From: Enterococcus sp. HY326 | GTDB lineage: Bacteria > Bacillota > Bacilli > Lactobacillales > Enterococcaceae | Assembly: GCF_026157065.1 (NCBI RefSeq) | Contig: NZ_JANLGQ010000004.1 | Location: 248,001-312,000, forward strand | DNA: 64,000 bases | Direction: 5' to 3' | Shown: positions 27,849 through 36,541 of the stretch, one piece after another | How the letters are laid out: every line of letters begins with the position of its first letter | Numbering within the stretch: the stretch's first letter is position 1 | The notes under the pieces: model-generated | Told to the model about the DNA's origin: nothing | What the model saw: only the letters and a program-made list of their open reading frames with translations | Databases searched by the model: none | Position numbers and translations under genes: made by a program

Positions 27849-29159
27849 TTAACCAATTAAATCGTTGAGCCAGTTCGTAAGGCTGCGGGCGATTCTAATG
27901 AAAAAGTTTGCCTTAAGCACTTCTTGAGTGGTGACTAGTTCAACGGTTTGAACATTGTCCGCTTCGTTGAGATAACCAAGGGTGTCATCAGGGTTGCTAA
28001 CAGTAGCAGTGCCGACTGTCAGGCCATTACTGACAGGAGCGGCTAATTCATTGTCAGTGACTAATGAGTCATCTAAGCTAACCTCATAAGCAACGTTACT
28101 TGAATCTGCGCCATTTTTTACCCATAAAGTTACGCTGCCTTCAACGGCAATCGGAACGGTCATTTCTTCGCCGTCAGGGACAGCCAAAGTTTCTAAGTCA
28201 GGAACTGTAGCATCTGCAAGACTTATTTCCTGACGGGACCAAGTGTTGTAGCAATAATCCATTAGCAGTCCCGTTTGAGTAAAACGGGCGCCGGTATCTG
28301 TATCAGTGCCACCGGCATTTAAAATGACGGTGATGACGCGAGTGCCATTTTGTTCCATGGTGCCGACAAAACATTCGCCGGCAAAATCAGTTGTCCCAGT
28401 TTTTAAGCCATCAACGCCGGCCTTTTCATATAAAAAGCCTGGCAGCATCCAATTCCAATTGGTCATTTCTGTTTCAGAAGCGGTGCCGGCGGAAAAAACC
28501 ATTGAAGTTACCGAGGTGGTCTCTAAGACTTCCGGAAAATCATTAATTAAATGCTGGGCAACAATTGCCACATCTTTAGCAGACATCATATTTTCATCAT
28601 CGGCAGCACTGCCGGGATAAATATTTTCTCCAAGATAAGAATTATTCAGACCTGAGCTGTTGACGATTTTTGCATCGTCAATGCCCCATTCTGTTAATTT
28701 TGCCTTCATCATGTCGACAAAATTCGACTCACTGCCAGCGATATACTCACCCATCGCGGCAACTGCGGCATTGGCCGAAGCGATCAAGCCCGCTTGATAA
28801 AGCTCTCGAACCGAATAAGTTTGATTGGTATACAAAGGAACATTTGACAGCTCCCAGTTTAAACTCAAGGCACCAGTGTATTCCGAAATCGGCACCTGAT
28901 CTTCCCAAGAAATTGTGCCACTAGTCACACTCTCTAAAATTAAATAGGTACTTAAAATTTTCGTGACTGAGGCGATGCCCAGTGGGGTGTCCCCATTTTG
29001 ATCATATAAAATTTTGCCGGTTTCGGCATCGATGGCAAGCGCAGCACCAGCATTGACGGAAAAATCATTTTCCTCCGCTTTGACAGCAAGCGGACTGACA
29101 AACAGTACCGTAACAAAGGCTAGTAACCAAGCAATAATTTTTATTTTTTTATGGGCCAT
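27849..29159 (-). CDS. dacA: D-alanyl-D-alanine carboxypeptidase (PBP5/DacA type)
   Basis: 436 aa with a signal peptide (KIIAWLLAFVTVLFVSPLAVKA). Class A low-molecular-weight PBP that trims the terminal D-Ala of stem peptides. Active-site motifs: SxxK as SVTK, SxN as SAN (LIASANAAV) and KTG as LKTGTTDFAG. A C-terminal beta-rich PBP5_C domain precedes an amphipathic membrane anchor (FFIRIARSLTNWLNDLIG). Start: ATG at 29159 with AAGGAG seven bases upstream. The reading can be extended 34 codons upstream, but that stretch lacks signal or ribosome site. Confidence 0.93.
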   Translation of the reverse strand: MAHKKIKIIAWLLAFVTVLFVSPLAVKAEENDFSVNAGAALAIDAETGKILYDQNGDTPLGIASVTKILSTYLILESVTSGTISWEDQVPISEYTGALSLNWELSNVPLYTNQTYSVRELYQAGLIASANAAVAAMGEYIAGSESNFVDMMKAKLTEWGIDDAKIVNSSGLNNSYLGENIYPGSAADDENMMSAKDVAIVAQHLINDFPEVLETTSVTSMVFSAGTASETEMTNWNWMLPGFLYEKAGVDGLKTGTTDFAGECFVGTMEQNGTRVITVILNAGGTDTDTGARFTQTGLLMDYCYNTWSRQEISLADATVPDLETLAVPDGEEMTVPIAVEGSVTLWVKNGADSSNVAYEVSLDDSLVTDNELAAPVSNGLTVGTATVSNPDDTLGYLNEADNVQTVELVTTQEVLKANFFIRIARSLTNWLNDLIG

Positions 29160-29311
29160 TTCCAAACTCCTTAGACGAATCATGCCATTATTTTTTTTAG
29201 ACAACGTACTTATTTTTAAAATACCGTTTTTAAGTGTATCAAAGCTGACAAGGCTAGGCAAGCCGTCAGAAGAAACTTAATAAAAAAGTTTGAGGGGGTG
29301 GGGGTAGAACA

Positions 29312-29352
29312 CAAAAAAATCTGCAAATACGAGTAAAGCCGCATTTGCAGAT
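29312..29352 (-). terminator. Terminator of the 43-aa membrane peptide gene
   Basis: ATCTGCAAAT (29319-29328) and ATTTGCAGAT (29343-29352) are perfect arms. A T run follows on the minus strand. Confidence 0.85.
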
Positions 29353-29370
29353 TTTTATTCAATTTTTGTT

Positions 29371-29502
29371 TTAACGTTCATCTTTTTTAATTCTAACAGG
29401 TACTTTTTGACGTTGGCTTTCTTGATTGGTATACAGCACAAGTCCGAAAAGTGACAGGCCGCTTAACACAACTAAACTTAAGACACTAAAAATAATTTCC
29501 AT
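29371..29502 (-). CDS. Single-helix membrane peptide of 43 aa
   Basis: Read on the minus strand from an ATG at 29502: a short N-terminus, a hydrophobic helix (SVLSLVVLSGLSLFGLVLY) and a polar, basic tail ending IKKDER. AGGGA lies about seven bases before the ATG, and a strong terminator follows the stop by fewer than 25 bases. A complete small transcription unit supports a real gene. Function unknown; such peptides may be membrane-protein modulators, but nothing here shows that. Confidence 0.6.
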   Translation of the reverse strand: MEIIFSVLSLVVLSGLSLFGLVLYTNQESQRQKVPVRIKKDER

Positions 29503-29892
29503 AACTTTCCCTACTTTCTATCTTCCAGTGAATGCTTCACTAGTCCTTCATTTCTTATCTACATTATAACATGACTTTTGTTAACTCTATATGAATTTGC
29601 CCGTAATTTATGAAGAAAAAAGCGTTTTAACAAAATGTTAAGAATCCGTCTTAGAAAATAATTGTTACAAAAGAGATATTAAAGAGGCTAGCGATAGGAT
29701 GGGTGCTAGCCTCAAAGGAAAATGAAAAAAGATAATTGGATTAGGTTGGGATTACCTATGTCAAAAGAATAAAACAAGGAGCTTAAATGAAACTTAAAAT
29801 AAGTTAGTTGCGTAAAAATAATTCAAAAAAATTTTAAGGACAAGTATCCACCAAAAACTAGCGGGAACTTTTTATTTTTGAAAATGACAGAA
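29503..29892. other. Intergenic region, 390 bases
   Basis: AT-rich. It contains promoter elements for the 43-aa gene (TATAAT on the minus strand near 29565), and the terminator of the ABC-2 operon. Two very short reading frames (16 and 6 codons) behind possible ribosome sites are not supportable as genes. Confidence 0.6.
29675..29714 (-). terminator. Probable terminator of the ABC-2 exporter operon
   Basis: GAGGCTAGC (29685-29693) and GCTAGCCTC (29706-29714) are perfect nine-base arms, followed on the minus strand by CTTTAATATCTCTTTT. Confidence 0.65.
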
Positions 29893-31077
29893 TTAAGCAA
29901 CGTTATTCTTTAGGTTGGACCAAAGCTGCTGGTTTTTTTCCTTTTGCAACACACGGCTGATGACGACAAAGGCAATTGCAAAAGTGATTAAGATTAGACC
30001 ATTGACGGCAGCGCCTTGATAAAAACTAGGACCATACTGACTGGTTTCGGCAATCTGACTGTTCAAATCAACAAACCAATAGGTCGGTGTGAACATCGCA
30101 ATATTTTTGACAAAGCTTGGTAAATATTCCACTGGGACTAAGACGCCACTAATAAAACAGCTACCCAGAATATAGATATTGTTAACGATGGTAATTACCA
30201 TATCTCTTTTAGAAAGCTGGGCAATTAATTGCGAGAAGGTGACCGCTGTTAAAAAGAACAGACCACTGCTTAAACAAAAAAGCAAAGTTGTGAAGGAAAA
30301 TACCATACCAGTAATCACGAAGTTATAAGTTAAAAAGACTAATAGGGTAATCAGACTAAAGAGCAACAGGCCTTTTCCCAGCTGTCCATTAAAATTTTTA
30401 GCAGAGAGAGGGGCCAGTCGATTTCGTTCACGGATTTCTGGGCGGTTAAAACTTAAATAAATCGTAGCAATCCCAGAAAAGATTGTACCAAAAAGTCCAT
30501 AAGCTAGAAGGTTATAAATATTGGCAGCAGTTTGACGCCAGTTGTTCTCAGCGTATGTCGAATCGCTGACCAGTGTTCCGGTAATTTTCAAATTTTCTGC
30601 TGTTTGCGTTAATAAAACAGAGAGTGTCTCCTCCTGCTGCATTTCATTGAAAGTTTGCAAAGTATTGAGATATTGATTGACTCGTGTTTCTAAAAGGCTT
30701 GTCCCAAAACTTCCAGGTTGCGTCTGGACTGCTAGTGTTGCATCAGTATTTCCCGACAGAAAGCTTTCACTAAAGTCGGCGGGAATCGTTAAAATATAAT
30801 CTGTTTTTCCAAAATACAAAGCGTCATCACGGGCTTTTTGATTATCCGCCAAAGTAACTAGCCTGCTCTGGCTCGCTAGATAATCTGACAAGCTTTGGCC
30901 GATGTCTCCTTGATCGTGGTTATAAATGGAAATTTTTGAATTGGTTAAATCAAGGGTGGTATTGTCTGTAAAATTTCTTGCATTAAAACCAGAAATAGCC
31001 ACATTGATTAAAACAATCAGCAGCAGACTCCAACGATTTTTTTTGATGATATAAAGCATGGCTTTAAAGATACTCAT
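29893..31077 (-). CDS. ABC-2 type permease, second subunit
   Basis: About 394 aa. One N-terminal helix (LYIIKKNRWSLLLIVLINVAISGF), an extracytoplasmic loop of about 160 residues, then five helices of the ABC-2 fold ending in ITFAIAFVVISRVLQ. It has the same layout as its neighbour, so the pair forms the membrane part of one exporter. Start: ATG at 31077 with AAGGCGG seven bases upstream; it overlaps the end of the first permease gene by 14 bases, so translation is coupled. Substrate unknown. The arrangement recalls LnrMN of the linearmycin-resistance exporter. Confidence 0.86.
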   Translation of the reverse strand: MSIFKAMLYIIKKNRWSLLLIVLINVAISGFNARNFTDNTTLDLTNSKISIYNHDQGDIGQSLSDYLASQSRLVTLADNQKARDDALYFGKTDYILTIPADFSESFLSGNTDATLAVQTQPGSFGTSLLETRVNQYLNTLQTFNEMQQEETLSVLLTQTAENLKITGTLVSDSTYAENNWRQTAANIYNLLAYGLFGTIFSGIATIYLSFNRPEIRERNRLAPLSAKNFNGQLGKGLLLFSLITLLVFLTYNFVITGMVFSFTTLLFCLSSGLFFLTAVTFSQLIAQLSKRDMVITIVNNIYILGSCFISGVLVPVEYLPSFVKNIAMFTPTYWFVDLNSQIAETSQYGPSFYQGAAVNGLILITFAIAFVVISRVLQKEKNQQLWSNLKNNVA

Positions 31078-32197
31078 ACTGTGCCCGCCTTTCAAAGAGA
31101 AATTCGCTGATGGAGAGCAAGGCTGCCAAAGCGATGAGGCAAAAGAGATTTATATAAAAGGAATCCAACGATTGATAGTAAAGCAATTGATAAAAGCTTT
31201 CGCTAATTAAGTTAACAGGGTTTAAATAGTTTAAAAATGGCAGATATTTGGCAATTAAATCCCGTGGATACGAACCGAACATACCGGCAAATAAGCTCAT
31301 AAGCATTGTCAAGGCTAAGCCGACATTTTCTTGTTGAAGGAGGGGTATCTTCAAACGATTAGCAAGAAAGGCCCCTAAAACGAGGGCATTGTAGGAACCG
31401 AGAGCAGTAACCACTAAAATCCATTGCCAGCGGGAGCCAAAGTTGACTTGATAGACCAGATTGAAAAAGCCAATTACCAAAAGAATTTCTACAAAAAATA
31501 TGGTAAAGGCAGCACAAGTGTTGGCAGTATTGACCAAAAGCTTATTGGCAGGAATTAGGGAAAAGCGAATGCCTCTAGCCGATTTATCGGCCTGCTCATC
31601 CACGCTATTCTTCAAGCCCCAGAGAAAGCCAAACATGCAGGCCATGCCAATCAAAGTAAAAAAGTAAAAACTTTTTTGGTCGTTGGCCGAAAGCTCCCCA
31701 TCCGCCTGCAAATAATTTACTGGCTCCAAAAACTGAGCCAGCTGTTCATTAGAAAAAGTTTGACCAGTTGCGGTAATTTGTGCCAGTAAATCTTGTTGCT
31801 GCAAAAATTGATCTAAAAAAGCCTGCAGCAATTTTTGTGGTGTTTGATCGGAATTAATTTGCAGAGAAATTTCTTGATCAGAAAAATAATAAATCCCGCT
31901 GACTTCGCCTTCTTCTAAAGCTTGCAGCGCAGCTTTTTCGCTCATGGAAACCGGCTTGAACAATGCCGTCCCTTGATTGTCAATGCTGCCGAGGGCTTCA
32001 GCAAATTGGTTTTCTTCTGAGGTAGCTTGCCCGACAAAAGCAACGTCACTAGCAGTAACTACTTCAGCATTGTCAATATTACCAAAGGCCGCTTGGAAAA
32101 ACCAACCGAGAATTAAGGGAAACATCAAAGTCCAAAACAGTAGGTCTCGTCGCTGTAATAAAATTTTTAAACGAAAGCGATATAAGTGCTGAAACAT
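31064..32197 (-). CDS. ABC-2 type permease, first subunit
   Basis: 377 aa: helix 1 (DLLFWTLMFPLILGWFFQAAFG), a soluble outer domain (about residues 40-180) and five further helices, then a short basic end (LFERRAQYEYL). Typical drug- or lipid-exporter permease of the ABC-2 group. It follows the ATPase gene after 12 bases and overlaps the second permease. Confidence 0.87.
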   Translation of the reverse strand: MFQHLYRFRLKILLQRRDLLFWTLMFPLILGWFFQAAFGNIDNAEVVTASDVAFVGQATSEENQFAEALGSIDNQGTALFKPVSMSEKAALQALEEGEVSGIYYFSDQEISLQINSDQTPQKLLQAFLDQFLQQQDLLAQITATGQTFSNEQLAQFLEPVNYLQADGELSANDQKSFYFFTLIGMACMFGFLWGLKNSVDEQADKSARGIRFSLIPANKLLVNTANTCAAFTIFFVEILLVIGFFNLVYQVNFGSRWQWILVVTALGSYNALVLGAFLANRLKIPLLQQENVGLALTMLMSLFAGMFGSYPRDLIAKYLPFLNYLNPVNLISESFYQLLYYQSLDSFYINLFCLIALAALLSISEFLFERRAQYEYL

Positions 32198-32209
32198 CTA
32201 ATCCCCCCT

Positions 32210-33142
32210 TTAATCCCGCAAGGCTTTGCCGGTAATTTCTAAAAAGACATCGTTTAAAGTAACTTCTTGGGTATGAATACTGCCAAAATCCAGTTGCTGA
32301 GTGCTGAAAAAACTCAGCAGTTCCAATAAAGTTTTCTTTAAATGAGTAGTGTGTAACGTCAGAAAAATCTGGTCGTATTCTGTTTCGATAATATCAGGTT
32401 GGCCAGCTAAGTATTTTTTCAGTGAATCGCTGAAAAAGGGCAGCTCAATCACTAATTTTTCTGTGGTGCGAATCATTTGCTTCAGTTCTTCTTTGCTGCC
32501 TTCAGCAATAACTTCTCCTTGATCAAGAATCACAATATGATTGCAGAGGCTTTCGACTTCCTCCATATAATGAGTCGTGTAGACGATGGTCGCTCCTTGT
32601 TCATTTAAAATCCGAATGCTTTCGAGAATTTTATTGCGGCTTTGAGGATCGACAGCGACAGTCGGTTCATCTAAAAAAATTAATTCTGGTTTATGCACAA
32701 TGCCACAAGCAATATTTAAGCGGCGCTTTAAACCGCCGCTAAGCTTAGCGGGAACAAAATTGCGAAATTCCTCTAAGCCGACTAACTCGATGACTTCAGC
32801 CACATGCTGTTTACGAGTTGCTTTATCCGCAATATAAAGCCCGCAGTAGTAATCGATATTTTGCTCGGCTGTCAGCTCTGAAAAAACTGCAACCTCTTGG
32901 GGAACCACGCCAATCCGTCGTTTTAAATCATATTTATCAGGGGCCATTTCTTCGCCAAATAATTTTATCGATCCCTTGTCGTAGCTTAAAAGCGAAAGCA
33001 TACAGTTGATGGCTGTACTTTTGCCGCTGCCATTTGGTCCTAATAGACCAAGGCGTTCTCCTTTTTTGACCTTCAAGTTAAAATGGTTTAAAGCCATCAA
33101 AGAGCCGTAGCGTTTTACGAGATTTTCTACTTCAATAATCAT
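32210..33142 (-). CDS. ABC transporter ATP-binding protein
   Basis: 310-aa DrrA/LnrL-type ATPase: Walker A GPNGSGKS (about 37-44), signature LSGGLKRRLNIACG, Walker B LIFLDEPTVAVDP, and an about 80-residue C-terminal extension common in ABC-2 drug exporters. It leads a three-gene operon with two permeases. The divergent two-component system shares its upstream region, so co-regulation is likely. In Bacillus, LnrJK regulates LnrLMN against linearmycin with the same component types. That functional parallel is inference. Confidence 0.92.
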   Translation of the reverse strand: MIIEVENLVKRYGSLMALNHFNLKVKKGERLGLLGPNGSGKSTAINCMLSLLSYDKGSIKLFGEEMAPDKYDLKRRIGVVPQEVAVFSELTAEQNIDYYCGLYIADKATRKQHVAEVIELVGLEEFRNFVPAKLSGGLKRRLNIACGIVHKPELIFLDEPTVAVDPQSRNKILESIRILNEQGATIVYTTHYMEEVESLCNHIVILDQGEVIAEGSKEELKQMIRTTEKLVIELPFFSDSLKKYLAGQPDIIETEYDQIFLTLHTTHLKKTLLELLSFFSTQQLDFGSIHTQEVTLNDVFLEITGKALRD

Positions 33143-33226
33143 TCGGCTGCCTCTTTTCTTTTTCTTGTTACTATGACTATAATAAATAAAATCAAGCTAG
33201 CCTAGTGTCTGTCGGCCAAACAGCAG

Positions 33227-33240
33227 GTGACAATTGTCAC
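33227..33240. promoter_or_regulatory. Perfect 14-base palindrome between the exporter and its two-component system
   Basis: GTGACAATTGTCAC lies 14 bases before the kinase ATG and about 85 bases before the divergent ATPase ATG. A self-complementary site in the shared control region is a good candidate operator for the response regulator. Promoter-like TATAAT/TATTAT sequence lies near 33178. Confidence 0.5.
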
Positions 33241-33253
33241 ATTAAGGAGTCCT

Positions 33254-34372
33254 ATGAAGCAGTTACCCTATCAAAATATTTGGGAAAATAGTTTTTTTCT
33301 GCTCTTTGCAGTTTTTCTATTAGTTGGACAAGTTGACGCAAGGGTCATTGTCCTGTGGTTGTTGGTAACCCTGATTCTTTGTGGACTAATTTATTTAAAG
33401 CCTGTGAACTTTCTAAAAGAAATTCTCGTTACTTTTTTTCTAGCAGTGGGACTTTTTTATCCGCTATTATTCGTTTTTTTGCCAACGGTGACCGGCTTTT
33501 ATCTGACCGTCACTCCGCAAAAAAAATGGCAGCAAATTAGTCTTGTCCTGATTAGTGTTACAGTTTTGTTGGCCGATTTATCCAGTCAATTGAAAATTTT
33601 AGTTTTATTATTGATGGTAGCCAGCAGTTATCTAGCTTGGCACCGTTTGTTGCAAACAGATATGCAACAAAATTATTTACGGTTAAAAGACGACAGCTGG
33701 GAGCAACAGCATATCTTAACAGAAAAAAATAGCCAGCTGCTGTCCACCCAAGAACAGCTGATTGAATTGGAAATCACTAAAGAACGCAACCGTATTGCTA
33801 GAGATATTCATGACAATGTCGGCCACCTATTATCCAGTGCGCTATTGCAACTTGGAGCTATTCAGACTTTAAACCAACAGGAAACATTACAACAGCCCTT
33901 GTCATTATTGAATGACACAGTCAATCAAGGCATGTCTAGCATCCGCAATAGTGTGCACAATACTTATCAAATTTCTGTCACATTAGCTGACGGTCTACAG
34001 CTACTCCTGCAGGATTTTTATGGGGCTGAGGTGAAAGTTAGCGGCAATTTTCAAGATTTTCCGCAAGAGTATGCCCAGCCTTTGCTGATGATTATTAAAG
34101 AAGCTTTGGCCAATGTTATGAAGCACAGTAACGCTGACACAGTGAGGATTGAATTTAGTCAGCTGCCAGCGTTTTACAAGTGCACAATTCAAGATAATGG
34201 AACGCTGCAGAAAACGAGTCAGTCACAAGGTATTGGACTTTTGAGTATTCAAAAACGTTTGGAAGATTTTACCGGGCAACTGCATACTCACGCCAGTGAA
34301 AAAGGATTTTCGTTACAGGTTATCTTGCCGAAGCTGGATAAACCCAAAGAAAATGAGGAGGAAGTTGAATGA
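33254..34372 (+). CDS. Sensor histidine kinase, NarL-system type (HisKA_3)
   Basis: About 372 aa. Roughly five to six N-terminal helices (residues 8-135) with almost no external loop, so it probably senses within the membrane. A short coiled linker follows, then the dimerisation box with phospho-His in RIARDIHDNVGHLLSSAL, and an ATPase domain with N box IKEALANVMKHSNA, DNG, and GIGLLSIQKRL. ATG at 33254 with AAGGAG four to five bases upstream. It overlaps the regulator gene by four bases. Confidence 0.9.
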   Translation: MKQLPYQNIWENSFFLLFAVFLLVGQVDARVIVLWLLVTLILCGLIYLKPVNFLKEILVTFFLAVGLFYPLLFVFLPTVTGFYLTVTPQKKWQQISLVLISVTVLLADLSSQLKILVLLLMVASSYLAWHRLLQTDMQQNYLRLKDDSWEQQHILTEKNSQLLSTQEQLIELEITKERNRIARDIHDNVGHLLSSALLQLGAIQTLNQQETLQQPLSLLNDTVNQGMSSIRNSVHNTYQISVTLADGLQLLLQDFYGAEVKVSGNFQDFPQEYAQPLLMIIKEALANVMKHSNADTVRIEFSQLPAFYKCTIQDNGTLQKTSQSQGIGLLSIQKRLEDFTGQLHTHASEKGFSLQVILPKLDKPKENEEEVE

Positions 34373-34992
34373 TACAAATTGTGGTCGTTGACGATGATTA
34401 TCTAGTCACTACTTCTTTAAAAACGATAGTTGAGGCTGAGGGCAAGATTCAGGTGGTAGCTAGCGGCCATTCTGGGCAAGAGGCTGAGGCGCTTTATCAA
34501 AAATGGCAACCAGATGTCCTTTTATTGGATATTCGGATGGCAGAAGGCAGTGGGATTCAAGCTGCTGAAAATATTTTGACTGCCAATCCGCAGGCAAAAA
34601 TTTTATTATTGACGACTTTTTCGGATGAAGAATATATTCAAAAAGCTTTAGAAATTGGCGTCAAGGGGTATTTAATTAAACAAGATTTGTCCGCTATTGT
34701 GCCGGCAATTTTAGCTGTGGTCAATCAGCAGGTTGTTTTTGGTAGTCAGATTGTTGAAAAGCTGCCGAGTATTTTAAAACCGGCAGCGGCTAAACCTGAT
34801 TTTTCTTTATCTGAACAGGAGGAAACAATTTTAATTCAAGTGGCCAACGGACTGAATAATAAAGAAATAGCCGCCGCCTTATTTCTCAGTGAAGGAACCG
34901 TCCGTAATTATATCAGTCGGCTATTGGATAAATTGAACTTGCGGGATCGCACGCAGCTGGCTGTTTTTTATTATCGAGAATACAGCAAATAA
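34369..34992 (+). CDS. Response regulator, NarL/LuxR family
   Basis: 207 aa. The receiver domain has acidic pocket VVVDDDYLV, phospho-Asp in VLLLDIRMAEGSG (near residue 54), Thr in LLLTTFSDEEY and Lys in GVKGYLIKQD. The C-terminal helix-turn-helix (about 145-205) reads LSEQEETILIQVANGLNNKEIA… GTVRNYISRLLDKLNL, as in NarL/LiaR. It is coupled to the kinase by an ATGA overlap. Likely target: the divergent ABC-2 exporter operon and itself. Confidence 0.94.
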   Translation: MIQIVVVDDDYLVTTSLKTIVEAEGKIQVVASGHSGQEAEALYQKWQPDVLLLDIRMAEGSGIQAAENILTANPQAKILLLTTFSDEEYIQKALEIGVKGYLIKQDLSAIVPAILAVVNQQVVFGSQIVEKLPSILKPAAAKPDFSLSEQEETILIQVANGLNNKEIAAALFLSEGTVRNYISRLLDKLNLRDRTQLAVFYYREYSK

Positions 34993-34995
34993 AAA

Positions 34996-35098
34996 AACAC
35001 CTTAGAAATTTTACAAGACAGCGGACACGACCTCAACAGTGAGATAAAAAATCTAGCTGATTGAAGACAGGTAACTGCGTTGTAATTTCTGAGGTGTT
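34996..35098. terminator. Long-armed bidirectional terminator
   Basis: AACACCTTAGAAATT (34996-35010) pairs with AATTTCTGAGGTGTT (35084-35098) with one G-U pair, around a 73-base loop, between convergent genes. Confidence 0.6.
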
Positions 35099-35104
35099 TA
35101 CTTG

Positions 35105-35344
35105 TTAGGGAACAATAATTTTGACAGTCTCGACTCCCGGCAATTCCACAATCCGGTAATTTTCCTTTTGGACAAAATGACCTTCCACACCAAAGCGCCT
35201 TTTTAAATCGCTCAAAATTTCTTGGTCGGTCCATTGGCGGGCGGGATAATGTTGGACTAAATTTTCATTGATAATAAAAACAAAGTCATGGTTTAAGGCA
35301 GTGGCAACTGCCTCAGGTAATTTTTCTAAGTAATTGGCTTGCAT
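35105..35344 (-). CDS. Small protein of unknown function
   Basis: 79-aa soluble protein that I do not recognise. It has no membrane helix. GGAGGTG stands four bases before the ATG and codon use matches the region, so it is probably real. It reads QANYLEKLPEAVATALN… HYPARQWTDQEILSDLKRRFG, suggesting a short helix-strand fold. Single gene, convergent with the response regulator. Confidence 0.7.
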   Translation of the reverse strand: MQANYLEKLPEAVATALNHDFVFIINENLVQHYPARQWTDQEILSDLKRRFGVEGHFVQKENYRIVELPGVETVKIIVP

Positions 35345-35469
35345 TGGACACCTCCATCTCAGTCTATTTTAACGGATATTTTTGCTTCTTGCACAAATTT
35401 TGCTGACAATCGCGCCTTTTTTCGGTACACTAGCTCTTAGGCAAAAAACAGAAAAGAAGGTCGTTCATT

Positions 35470-36474
35470 TTGGATATATATTTAAAAAAAGCAATTATGC
35501 ATTTAATCGATAGAGAAAGTAATTTACCCGTGTTTTCTCAAGTTGAATTAGACTTGACCACCGAATATATTCGGGATTTTTTAACGAAAAAAATTACTAA
35601 GGTTTCTTCTGCCCAGACCAAAACTGGGATTTTAGCAGAAGACAGCGCAGTTGCAGAATTATTGCAAACTGTCTCAGAGGATTTTATCAGCGTCAGCGAA
35701 AAATTGACGGAGCGCTGGTTTGGCTTCTATGGACAGAGTGAAGATGGTCCCAGTGCCGATATTTTTGTCGTGCTCTATGAAGAAGACACTCAGCTTTATT
35801 TGGCTTTCTTGAAGGCCAACTATCACGAAGCTTATACCCATTATGTCGATAGCGAGACTGGGGCGATTGAAAATAAATTAATTTTAAATCGCGGTATATT
35901 GGGTTCCAAAACCCAAAAGGCGGATGAAGCGCTGATTGTCAACGTTAGCAATTTAAGTTTTGAGCTGATTGAAAAACGCTACACCTTTTCTGGCGAGAAA
36001 AAAGCCTATTTTTCGGAATCTGTGATTGAAACTCAACCAGCACCTTCCCTTGAAGAAAATACCGAAGTCATCAAAAAAGTTGCCAAGCAAATCGGTAAAA
36101 AATTTGACGAGGATGAATTTGAAATTTTAGCCGATGTCAAAGAAGCGATGTATGACAGCATCGAGGAAACTGGTTTTGTTGAAGCCGAAAAAATCGCTCA
36201 AAAAGTTTTCAAGGATAATATCTCTGCCCAAATGGCCTTCAAAGAAGAGGTTAAAGAGGCTGGCTTTGTTGAAGAATTACAGCCGGTCAAAGAGATTCAG
36301 GAAATTTCCGAAAAACGTTTTGGCAAACAAAAATTCAAACTCTCCAACGGAATTGAACTAATCGTGCCGGTGGATGTTTACCGCAATCCAGATTTCATTG
36401 AATTTATGAATAATCCAGACGGAACGGTTTCTGTCATGATTAAAAATGTGGATGAGGTTATTAATCGTTTGTAA
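35470..36474 (+). CDS. Nucleoid-associated protein, NdpA/YejK family
   Basis: 334 aa, similar in length and N-terminus (YLKKAIMHLIDRESNLPVFSQVELDL) to the 37-kDa nucleoid-associated NdpA family. It has no membrane segment. The C-terminal third contains the typical KQKFKLSNGIELIVPVDVYRNPDFIEF. Start: TTG at 35470, with AAGG about 10 bases upstream. What it does to DNA in Firmicutes is not established. Confidence 0.82.
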   Translation: MDIYLKKAIMHLIDRESNLPVFSQVELDLTTEYIRDFLTKKITKVSSAQTKTGILAEDSAVAELLQTVSEDFISVSEKLTERWFGFYGQSEDGPSADIFVVLYEEDTQLYLAFLKANYHEAYTHYVDSETGAIENKLILNRGILGSKTQKADEALIVNVSNLSFELIEKRYTFSGEKKAYFSESVIETQPAPSLEENTEVIKKVAKQIGKKFDEDEFEILADVKEAMYDSIEETGFVEAEKIAQKVFKDNISAQMAFKEEVKEAGFVEELQPVKEIQEISEKRFGKQKFKLSNGIELIVPVDVYRNPDFIEFMNNPDGTVSVMIKNVDEVINRL

Positions 36475-36541
36475 GCAAAAGCTAGTTTGTTGTAAAAAAA
36501 AATTTTTATTTCATCAGGTCTGCTTGAGAAGGGGGATTAGC

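Noticed and set aside
29718-29820. Two very short frames (16 and 6 codons) behind AAAGGA and AAGGAG
   Set aside because: Too short to support, and no conserved pattern is visible.
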